A stretch of DNA of 64,000 nucleotides from UBA5859 sp041940025 (GTDB taxonomy: Bacteria > Pseudomonadota > Gammaproteobacteria > UBA5859): assembly GCA_041940025.1 (NCBI GenBank), contig JBGTSY010000010.1, forward strand, positions 1-64,000, given 5' to 3'. Shown here piece by piece: positions 26,248-33,741 of the stretch. The notes beneath the pieces are model-generated. The model saw only the letters and a list, made by a program, of their open reading frames with translations, did no database searches and had not been told where the DNA came from. The translations under genes and the position numbers were made by a program. Numbering within the stretch: position 1 is the first letter of the stretch; each line of letters opens with the position of its first letter.

Positions 26248-27399
26248 TTAGCCAACGGCAGAGGAAAGTTTGAAAATTGGCAAGATCAATGAGCTGACGA
26301 TCAAGCCCACTAACACCCCCATAAACATCAGCATGATGGGCTCCATCGCTTTCGCGGTAGATTGCAACTTTCTTTGCATATCTTTTTGATAATATGAAGA
26401 AAGTTTTCCGAGTACCTTGCCGAGATTGCCTGATTCTTCGCCTGCCATAGCCATTTGATTGACCACTTTGGGGATAAACTGAGGGTGTTCAAAACTGCGA
26501 GTGAATGAACGTCCTTCCCTTAGACGCTCTTCTACCTCAGATAAAAATGCGACGTAAAGATGATTGTTCACTGTGTCTCGACTGGCAATTAAGGAGTCTA
26601 GTAAGTTCACCCCGTTACTCAGAGATAAGCTTAGTACTTGGGTCACTTGTACCAGATACAACTTAGCCACTAATCCCTTCAATACAGGCATTTTAAAAAC
26701 AATTTTGTCCAGTGCTCGTTTACCACTGGGGGCCTGTACACTGACTACCAGTGTCAACATCAATCCCATCGCCCCGATCAAAATCCATTGCCCATGTTGG
26801 GTGAGCAGATCGCTGGCTTCCAGAAATAGGATAGTAGTAGGAGGCAATTCATCTCGGATCTCTTCGAACATTTCTGCAAAGACAGGAAAGAGCTTGATCA
26901 GTACCAATACCACTACCAAAAGAGAAAACAAAATTAAAAAGGCCGGATAGGAAAATGAAGCAAATAAAGTGTGTTTCATTTCTGTGCGGCGTTCGTCGTA
27001 ATCGTGTAGTTCTTCCAATACCTTGACCGTAAAGCCGCCTTGTTCACTTGCCGCGATAAGGTTCACGTAAGTGGCAGAAAACACTTTAGGGTGTTTTGCC
27101 AGTGCTTGTGAGAAAGATTTACCTTCTGAAACTTCTCTTGAGAGAGAGTCAACCAATTTTTTAAGTGGACCCTTGCCGAGTTGATTGGCTATCGCTTGCA
27201 AGGCGCCATGAATATTGATACCGGTATCTAGTAGCAGTGCGAGTTGCTCGGTAAAAAACATGCGATCTTTAACTGAGACTTTACCTTGTACATATTCCGA
27301 TTCCAGTAGCGCTTGCCAATCGAAAGGCTTCTTTGCGGGGTGTTTTGTTCCTCGCGGTGGACTGTTTTTAGGAGTATCGGTAGAAAGTTGAATAGCCAA
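26248..27399 (-). CDS. mshG: Inner-membrane platform protein, MshG/PilC/GspF family
   Basis: A 383-residue polytopic protein with two T2SSF domains. The first has FFTEQLALLLDTGINIHGAL, and YVNLIAASEQGGFTVKVLEEL leads into the first helices. The second has VTQVLSLSLSNGVNLLDSLI and VNQMAMAGEESGNLGKVLGK. The helices IMLMFMGVLVGLIVSSLILP end the protein. PilC/GspF proteins are turned by the ATPase to add pilin subunits. The gene begins three bases after the ATPase stop codon. Confidence 0.88.
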   Translation of the reverse strand: MAIQLSTDTPKNSPPRGTKHPAKKPFDWQALLESEYVQGKVSVKDRMFFTEQLALLLDTGINIHGALQAIANQLGKGPLKKLVDSLSREVSEGKSFSQALAKHPKVFSATYVNLIAASEQGGFTVKVLEELHDYDERRTEMKHTLFASFSYPAFLILFSLLVVVLVLIKLFPVFAEMFEEIRDELPPTTILFLEASDLLTQHGQWILIGAMGLMLTLVVSVQAPSGKRALDKIVFKMPVLKGLVAKLYLVQVTQVLSLSLSNGVNLLDSLIASRDTVNNHLYVAFLSEVEERLREGRSFTRSFEHPQFIPKVVNQMAMAGEESGNLGKVLGKLSSYYQKDMQRKLQSTAKAMEPIMLMFMGVLVGLIVSSLILPIFKLSSAVG

Positions 27400-27402
27400 G
27401 AG

Positions 27403-29457
27403 TTAAGTCCCCATGTTCACAACACGTTCGATCTCTTCCAGAGTTGTGCGCTGTTCTTTGACATGTTCTATACCGTCTTGCAGTAGGGTAGTCACTTCAT
27501 GCTGCTGTAAGTAATTATCCAGCTCCGCGCGACTCGGATTCTTCAATACCAGATCTTGCAGCTCTGGAGTCGTGGTGAGCAATTCGTGAATACCGGCGCG
27601 GCCCTTATATCCGGTATGCATGCATTTAGCGCATCCTTGGCCCTTGCTTAATTTAGGGACTTCATTTTTATCCAGATTAAAGTGACGATAAATTTCATCT
27701 TGGGGCTCATAGCTCGTTTTGCAGTGTGGACATATCGTGCGAACGAGTCGCTGGGCGACGACGCCTAATAGAGCCGAGGAGAGCAGATAGGGCTCTACGT
27801 TCATGTCGATCATACGACTGATCGCACCGATACTATCGTTGGTGTGCAGGGTGGATAAAACTAGGTGACCGGTCAGGGCTGCTTGTACCGCAATCTCCGC
27901 GGTCTCTTGATCTCTAATTTCGCCCACCATGACAATATCTGGATCTTGACGCAAGATATGTTTGAGCATTTTGGCGAAGTTCAGGCCGATATGGTGACGC
28001 ACCTCATTTTGATTGATGATCTCTAGTTGGTATTCCACGGGATCTTCTACGGTGACAATATTTTTCTCCATTGTGTTGAGGAAATTCAGCGCGGAATAGA
28101 GGGTTGTGGTTTTACCACTGCCGGTGGGGCCGGTGACCAGTATCAAACCGTAGCTTTGCGATAACAGGCTTCTAAGTTTCTTTAGATTCTGGCTACGCAT
28201 GCCTAAATCTTCGAGGCCCAAAATCCCTTTTTGTCTGTCTAAAACCCGAAGTACCACCTTTTCTCCGAGCAAACCCGGTAGTGAACTGAAACGTAGATCG
28301 ATTGGACGTCCTTGGGTGACCACCTGAATGCGGCCGTCCTGAGGCAGTCGTTTCTCCGATATATCCAGGCCAGCCATTACCTTTAACCGTGACACCAACG
28401 TGGGGTGTAATTCCGGTCGGGTGGTCATCACCTGATAGAGTACGCCATCCACCCTGAATCTAATTCTGGATTCATTTCTAGAAGGCTCCAGATGTATGTC
28501 GCTGGCGCCATCATGTACTGCACGTTGAATAATGTTATTCACGATTTTAATAACGGGACTATCGTCACTGGTATCGTCGATAGCATCCACTCTGGCGATA
28601 GATTCCAGATCTAAGGATTCAATTTCCTCATGGAATTCTGCCACCAGATCCACTTCTCCGGGCGTGCCCATATGGATGTCGTTAACGAGATTGATGATGT
28701 CTTCGCGAGTGGTGAGTACGGGGCGGACCGGATGGCCAAGGCGTTCCTCCACCTCCTCCATCACGTGAATATCTTGTGGATTGGAGGTTGCCAAAGAAAC
28801 GGTGTCGTCTACTATGAATAGCGGCATCACCATTAACTTGATGGCACTGTTCTTGTCTAATTGTCGAGCGATCTCCAGATCAAATAAGCCTGGTTTTAGG
28901 TGTAAATAGGGAATTTTGAGCTGTTTACCGAGGACCTTCAGCATATCCGCCTCCGCTACCCAGCCCTTGTCCACGATAATTTGTCCCATGCGTTTTCCCA
29001 GGGACTCTTGGAGTTGAATCGCCTCGTTGATTTTGGATTCACTCACCAGTCCTGCTTCCACCAGCAGATCCCCCAGTCGCGGAATCGAGCCTTCGTGGGG
29101 ATCGACTTCTTCCTCCAAGGGCGCATCCATGGCTTCAATCTCATCAGCCAGCCCGGTGACCTTTAAAACGGAGTCAATATTGTCATTCACATGAACGACT
29201 TTTAACCATCCCTCAGCCTGTTTGAGTTTACGATGGGCTTCTAATAGAAAATTGAGTGCACGATTGTTAACGGTGGATACAGAGGCGAGATCAATGACTA
29301 TTTTGGTCTCCCCATCCGCCAAACATTGATGAATTGCGGTTTCTAAGCGTTCAATCGCTTCGCCACCAATTAAGGAATAATTGGGACTGATGTAAGTCAT
29401 TGCACCGATGCGGGTACGATGAACTTCCTCTAACTGTTCTACTTCATCCACAACCAT
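27403..29457 (-). CDS. mshE: Pilus extension ATPase with STAS + MshEN + GspE domains (MshE-like)
   Basis: A 684-residue protein. Residues about 15-110 form a STAS-like domain (TKIVIDLASVSTVNNRALNF), absent from ordinary MshE/PilB. The phosphorylatable DSxG of anti-sigma antagonists reads VNNRA here. Residues 127-182 form a c-di-GMP-binding MshEN domain: RLGDLLVEAGLVSESKINEA, then RMGQIIVDKGWVAEADMLKV. The catalytic part follows with Walker A GPTGSGKT at 443-450, DPDIVMVGEIRD at 505-516, HLVLSTLHTND and the zinc Cys pairs C576/C579 and C609/C612. It powers pilus polymerisation at the inner membrane. It is first in the locus and so likely sets its expression. Confidence 0.9.
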   Translation of the reverse strand: MVVDEVEQLEEVHRTRIGAMTYISPNYSLIGGEAIERLETAIHQCLADGETKIVIDLASVSTVNNRALNFLLEAHRKLKQAEGWLKVVHVNDNIDSVLKVTGLADEIEAMDAPLEEEVDPHEGSIPRLGDLLVEAGLVSESKINEAIQLQESLGKRMGQIIVDKGWVAEADMLKVLGKQLKIPYLHLKPGLFDLEIARQLDKNSAIKLMVMPLFIVDDTVSLATSNPQDIHVMEEVEERLGHPVRPVLTTREDIINLVNDIHMGTPGEVDLVAEFHEEIESLDLESIARVDAIDDTSDDSPVIKIVNNIIQRAVHDGASDIHLEPSRNESRIRFRVDGVLYQVMTTRPELHPTLVSRLKVMAGLDISEKRLPQDGRIQVVTQGRPIDLRFSSLPGLLGEKVVLRVLDRQKGILGLEDLGMRSQNLKKLRSLLSQSYGLILVTGPTGSGKTTTLYSALNFLNTMEKNIVTVEDPVEYQLEIINQNEVRHHIGLNFAKMLKHILRQDPDIVMVGEIRDQETAEIAVQAALTGHLVLSTLHTNDSIGAISRMIDMNVEPYLLSSALLGVVAQRLVRTICPHCKTSYEPQDEIYRHFNLDKNEVPKLSKGQGCAKCMHTGYKGRAGIHELLTTTPELQDLVLKNPSRAELDNYLQQHEVTTLLQDGIEHVKEQRTTLEEIERVVNMGT

Positions 29458-29876
29458 TTATGGCTAGCTTCCAGTTTTCATCTATAAATTAAGTAAAAAG
29501 AAGATTTCTTATTTCGTTAGCGCCCGATGAGCGTCATCTCTTAATATTTCGTTCCAGCGAGCCGGCTTTAAGTTGAAGCACATTGGTTGTATAAACAGCG
29601 ACGTGAAAGATGTCCCTCACCACCGCCGTTAAGACGTCCTTGATACTCGAATATTGGGTAACTCGACGCGAGTTGGCATGCCAGGCCTGTTTCCTCAAAA
29701 CCCGGATCTGAGACTACTTTGCACACTGATGGTATTTAGCATCTTGCTGGTGCAGAAGTGCTCTCAGATGCATGGAGGAGCAGCCGTTAGTTGCTGTGTT
29801 TTGGCGATTATCTTTCATGAAAACATCATGTTAGTCTGATTTAGTAAATTGAAATGTAATTATTAGTTAAAGCATA
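29458..29876. other. Divergent regulatory region upstream of the pilus locus
   Basis: Nearly 420 bases separate the pilus ATPase start from the promoter of the divergent small secreted protein. It must hold the pilus promoter on the minus strand, but no convincing sigma-70 or sigma-54 element was found. A weak GGAAG ribosome-site element precedes the ATPase ATG. The length leaves room for regulator sites or a small RNA; neither can be named from sequence. Confidence 0.4.
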
Positions 29877-29904
29877 TTGACTTCATTAGATTTGTAACTA
29901 ATAT
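29877..29904 (+). promoter_or_regulatory. Sigma-70-type promoter for the 29957 gene
   Basis: TTGACT (29877-29882) and TAATAT (29899-29904) are separated by 16 bases, close to the sigma-70 consensus. They lie about 50 bases before the start codon, which is itself preceded by GGAG (29945-29948) at an 8-base spacing. Confidence 0.6.
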
Positions 29905-29956
29905 GGTCCCAATAGGATAGGGAAATTGATAAATCGAGTAGAGTGGAGAATGAACT

Positions 29957-30550
29957 ATGAATAGAGACCGATGCAAAAAAGTAACCTGTGTTCCCTGTCT
30001 GTTCCTTCTCGTTTCTCTATTTTCCACGACATCCCAGGCGACCATCTGGCGTGGTTACATCGATCACCCCAGTTGGGAGGAAGCTGAGATGATCGAAAAT
30101 GTTTATTCAAATTGTAAGAACGTGGGCTGTAACCAGGCGCTTTTTCCCGATGAAAGAGAGGTAGTGAAACTCCTCGATATGATTAAAATCGGCTCAGAGT
30201 CGAGCACTCGTTTGGGATTTTTGTTACTGAAGGAAAACCCATCGATGACACCTCAAGTGCAAAGTTCTTTAGGCGAAGCGCTGACTCGTTCTCCTAGGGT
30301 GGTACTAGGTGAAGCAGTGAGGCGGGATATTCCATTGGATCAACTTGAATCCATTGCCACTGCTTTTCCCGAGGGCATCAGTGAGAGACCCGTTGCCAAG
30401 TTAAAGGAAATTGATAATCGCATTTCAGTGTTACAAAACATTGATAATCCAAGTTATTGGATGGCGAGACACAGGATGTTGATGGCCTTAATGGGATCAA
30501 GAATGGAAGTGGAAGAGATCCTGAAAAAGGAACTTGAAGTAGGAAATTAA
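29957..30550 (+). CDS. Small secreted protein of unknown function
   Basis: A 197-residue protein with a signal peptide (CLFLLVSLFSTTSQA) and a helical, charged mature chain. Two cysteines in SNCKNVGCNQ could form a disulfide. No family was recognised. It has its own good promoter and ribosome-binding site (GGAG, 8 bases before ATG), so expression is likely real. It is divergent from the pilus locus; a periplasmic accessory role for the pilus is possible but rests on position only. Confidence 0.6.
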   Translation: MNRDRCKKVTCVPCLFLLVSLFSTTSQATIWRGYIDHPSWEEAEMIENVYSNCKNVGCNQALFPDEREVVKLLDMIKIGSESSTRLGFLLLKENPSMTPQVQSSLGEALTRSPRVVLGEAVRRDIPLDQLESIATAFPEGISERPVAKLKEIDNRISVLQNIDNPSYWMARHRMLMALMGSRMEVEEILKKELEVGN

Positions 30551-30702
30551 GTGTCACCTGATATCTGATTCACAGATAGTTTGCTATTTAGATTGGATAC
30601 AGAATTCATCTGTCTGAAGTGCATTTTTTTGTTCTCAATCCCGCGAAAAATGTGGTCTACACATTCCTAATAGATTTATCCTTTTAACTTTTTTTGCAGA
30701 AA

Positions 30703-30719
30703 CCTAATGCTGAATTAGG
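30703..30719 (+). promoter_or_regulatory. Hairpin covering the ribosome-binding site of the Na/Pi cotransporter gene
   Basis: CCTAAT (30703-30708) and ATTAGG (30714-30719) form a 6-base stem with a 5-base loop. The Shine-Dalgarno-like AGGG at 30717-30720, seven bases before the ATG at 30728, lies in the stem, so folding could reduce translation. It is a short AT-containing stem and may be chance. Confidence 0.35.
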
Positions 30720-30727
30720 GATGTATT

Positions 30728-32374
30728 ATGTTGGATTATCTCGATATCTGGAAATTGCTGGCCGGGCTTGGCTTGGTATTATTTGGTATTCGACATTTAG
30801 AATCCGCATTAAAACAGCTGACGGGTAAAAGATTTCGTCGTTTCTTACGCTATTCCACCGGGCATCCCTTTGGTGCCATATTTAGTGGTATCGCGGCGAC
30901 TACTCTGGTGCAGAGTAGCTCACTAGTCAGTTTGATTGTATTGGCATTTGTGGGCGCGGGTATCATCCCCCTAGCTAATGCCATAGGTATTGTATTGGGC
31001 TCCAATTTAGGCACCACTTTTACTGGTTGGGTAGTCGCGACTATCGGATTTAAATTAGATTTAACCACATTCATCTATCCGTTAATCGGTATCGGTAGTT
31101 TGAGTTATGGTGTTCTAAAAGGTCCGTGGAGATTAGCCAGTCAGTTACTTTTTGCTGTGGCGTTATTACTGTTGGGCTTGGAGTGGATGAAGGACAGTAC
31201 TGCCGCCTTGACCACACACGCCGATGTCAACCGCTTAGCAGGCTATCCTCTCATTGTTTTTTTGTTGGTAGGCGCGCTGTTTACTGCAGTCATTCAGTCT
31301 AGCTCCGCAACTATGATCCTCATTTTAAGTGCGCTCTACTCGGGTATTATCTCGGTTCCGGCAGCGGCAAGTTTGGTGATTGGCGCTGATCTGGGCACAA
31401 CCAGCACGGTTCTGCTTGGTAGTTTGCAAGGGCCAATTGCGAAGCGTCAATTGGCGATGGCGCATGTCCTGTTTAATTTGTTGATAGATACAATCGCATT
31501 TATCTGCCTGGCTCCGTTGTTATCTTTGATTGCACTCTTAGGTATCGAAGATCCACTTTTTGTGTTGGTTGCTTTCCATAGTCTGTTTAATCTTTTCGGG
31601 CTCGCGCTATTTTCGCCTTTTATTCAACACTACGCTCGATTATTACAACAATGGTTTAAGGAGGATGTGCATCAATTGGAACGATATATACATAATGTTC
31701 CCGCCGATGTCACTGACGCTGCACTACAAGCTTTGACAAAAGAGTCGAAAAATTTTCTTTCCCATGTGATCTACCTGAATTCTCAGTTCTTAAGGATTGA
31801 GAGCGAAACATGTACTCCTTTCAGCGAAGAATTTAAGTTGCCAGATGAGGTGCTAACTAAAGATAAAAAGGAGCACTACATAGCACTTAAAGAGATGGAG
31901 GGTAAATTGGTTCACTATGCGCTGAACATTCAATCGTCACTCTCTGAATCGAGTCGTTATCCTGATCAGTATCACTCTATTTCAAACCGGATTGATGCTC
32001 TGATTCATTCCGTACGTTATGGTGTCTATTCGGTGAAGTCCTTGAAAGATATAGATCCGGATTTGGATGTCTTACCGATGCAAGATAGCGAGGCGCTCAT
32101 CGACTACTACGCCCCTCTACAACATGAGGCAACCAGCCTTTATAATAAATGTTTGCTGCTGATTTCGGAGCCCTGTGACAGCGAAGCAGTTGTGGAGGAA
32201 ATACTGGAGTTGAAAGAAAAGTCGAAACAGTTTCATCGTCAATTTGCGCAGGAAATCTATAAAAAAATGAGTCAAATTCACCTGTCCTCTCTGGATCTCT
32301 CCACTTTGCTGAATATTAATAGAGAAATGCAAGCGTCTGAACGGGCACTGTTGAACGCCCTAAGACTACTTTGA
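30728..32374 (+). CDS. Na+/phosphate cotransporter family protein (NptA/YjbB type)
   Basis: A 548-residue inner-membrane protein. The membrane part (about 1-310) has two inverted repeats each with the signature QSSS: TTLVQSSSLVSLIVLAFVGA and TAVIQSSSATMILILSALYS, each followed by a G-x-N/D-LGTT loop (GSNLGTTFTG, GADLGTTSTV). The C-terminal 230 residues are a PhoU-like helical cytoplasmic domain, as in YjbB. It probably moves phosphate coupled to sodium; YjbB itself can export phosphate, so direction is uncertain. It is monocistronic, with a hairpin over its ribosome-binding site and a strong terminator about 160 bases after the stop. Confidence 0.87.
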   Translation: MLDYLDIWKLLAGLGLVLFGIRHLESALKQLTGKRFRRFLRYSTGHPFGAIFSGIAATTLVQSSSLVSLIVLAFVGAGIIPLANAIGIVLGSNLGTTFTGWVVATIGFKLDLTTFIYPLIGIGSLSYGVLKGPWRLASQLLFAVALLLLGLEWMKDSTAALTTHADVNRLAGYPLIVFLLVGALFTAVIQSSSATMILILSALYSGIISVPAAASLVIGADLGTTSTVLLGSLQGPIAKRQLAMAHVLFNLLIDTIAFICLAPLLSLIALLGIEDPLFVLVAFHSLFNLFGLALFSPFIQHYARLLQQWFKEDVHQLERYIHNVPADVTDAALQALTKESKNFLSHVIYLNSQFLRIESETCTPFSEEFKLPDEVLTKDKKEHYIALKEMEGKLVHYALNIQSSLSESSRYPDQYHSISNRIDALIHSVRYGVYSVKSLKDIDPDLDVLPMQDSEALIDYYAPLQHEATSLYNKCLLLISEPCDSEAVVEEILELKEKSKQFHRQFAQEIYKKMSQIHLSSLDLSTLLNINREMQASERALLNALRLL

Positions 32375-32531
32375 GTAATCGTCATCTGCACAAACAGTGC
32401 GGGATTGGCCGAATGGGGGCCAGCCCTTTCTCAGCGTATTCAAATTCTCTTCAAGGCGGAAGACTGGAGTTCTCCCGGTGCAGAAATCTAGAGTGTGATT
32501 GGTGTGGGGAACTGTTGATAGGACCCACCCT

Positions 32532-32558
32532 GTATCGCTCATTGAGCGATACTTTTTT
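32532..32558 (+). terminator. Rho-independent terminator upstream of thrC
   Basis: GTATCGCTC and its exact reverse complement GAGCGATAC (9-base stem, 3-base ATT loop) are followed by six T's at 32553-32558. It ends transcription from the cotransporter side and insulates thrC. The 157 bases between the cotransporter stop and the hairpin hold no recognised gene; a long 3' UTR or a small RNA ending here is possible. Confidence 0.85.
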
Positions 32559-32652
32559 GTCTAATCTAAATATTTGCTTCTAATTCCAGTATCATAGGCG
32601 CCCTCAGGATTAACTGCCACTGAATTTAAAATAGTTTATTTGAGGTGTTTCC

Positions 32653-33738
32653 ATGCCCGTACCTTTTCGTTACACCGGATTAATTGAACGTTATCGAGAT
32701 TTTTTGCCCGTGCATGACGGCATGCGCATTATCTCTTTGGCAGAAGGCAATACGCCCTTGATTCGGCTACAAAATATCTGCAAAAAGTTAGATCAGGACG
32801 TGGACATCTATGTCAAATTCGAGGGGCTGAATCCCACCGGCTCCTTTAAGGATCGCGGTATGACCATGGCAGTGACCCAGGCAGTCAATGAAGGCAGTCA
32901 AGCAATCATTTGTGCGTCCACCGGCAATACCTCCGCTTCGGCTGCCGCTTATGCCGCCCGTGCAGGTATTAAAGCAGTGGTGTTGATCCCGGAGGGGAAA
33001 ATCGCTTTGGGTAAATTGGCGCAGGCGATGATGCACGGCGCCCACGTGATTCAGATCCAGGGCAACTTTGACGATGGTATGCGTTTGGTTAAAGAGGTGG
33101 CTGAGCAGGAGCCCATTTCTATCGTTAATTCAATCAATCCTTATCGTCTACAAGGACAAAAAACGGCCGCATTTGAAATTGTCGATACGCTAGGATTCGC
33201 GCCTGACTATCACTGCATCCCAGTGGGTAATGCCGGCAATATCAGTGCCTATTGGATGGGCTATCAAGAATATCAAAAAATCGGTGTCACTGCGTCCAGT
33301 CCGATAATGTGTGGGTATCAGGCCGCTGGTGCCGCACCTTTTATTCAGGGGGCACCCATAGCACATCCAGAAACCGTTGCCACCGCCATTCGCATCGGTA
33401 ATCCTCAATCTTGGGAAAAGGCGAAAAATGCGCAAACAGAATCTGGTGGGTGGTTTGATGCATTGCAAGATGAAGAGATCCTGCATACTCAGAAGCAACT
33501 GGCAGAGGAAGAGGGCGTATTTTGCGAGCCCGCATCTGCAACCTCCCTGGCCGGTGCCTTGCGGGATATTCGCCAAGGAAAAATTAAAAATCATTCTCGA
33601 ATTGTGTGCACCCTCACGGGCAATGGCTTGAAAGATCCCGATACTGCAATTGGTCAATGTGCGACACCGAAAAAAGCAATTAAAGCAGAGTTACAAGCGG
33701 TGCGAGAGGCGATCCTCGAGTATTCCTCCAGCGTTTAG
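32653..33738 (+). CDS. thrC: Threonine synthase (short, Bacillus-type)
   Basis: A 361-residue PLP enzyme converting O-phosphohomoserine to threonine. The PLP lysine lies in NPTGSFKDRGM; STGNTSASAAAYAARAG and VGNAGNISAYW are the phosphate-binding loops; NSINPYRLQGQKT is typical of the short class. The long gammaproteobacterial form (roughly 430-470 residues) has extra N-terminal segments that are missing here, though the downstream synteny thrC-recJ-prfB-lysS is gammaproteobacterial. GAGG sits upstream of the ATG. Homoserine dehydrogenase, often next door, is not in the window. Confidence 0.93.
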   Translation: MPVPFRYTGLIERYRDFLPVHDGMRIISLAEGNTPLIRLQNICKKLDQDVDIYVKFEGLNPTGSFKDRGMTMAVTQAVNEGSQAIICASTGNTSASAAAYAARAGIKAVVLIPEGKIALGKLAQAMMHGAHVIQIQGNFDDGMRLVKEVAEQEPISIVNSINPYRLQGQKTAAFEIVDTLGFAPDYHCIPVGNAGNISAYWMGYQEYQKIGVTASSPIMCGYQAAGAAPFIQGAPIAHPETVATAIRIGNPQSWEKAKNAQTESGGWFDALQDEEILHTQKQLAEEEGVFCEPASATSLAGALRDIRQGKIKNHSRIVCTLTGNGLKDPDTAIGQCATPKKAIKAELQAVREAILEYSSSV

Positions 33739-33741
33739 TTG

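Noticed and set aside
32371..32583. Frame of 70 codons starting at TTG in the cotransporter stop
   Set aside because: It runs straight through the rho-independent terminator at 32532-32558 and has no ribosome-binding site.
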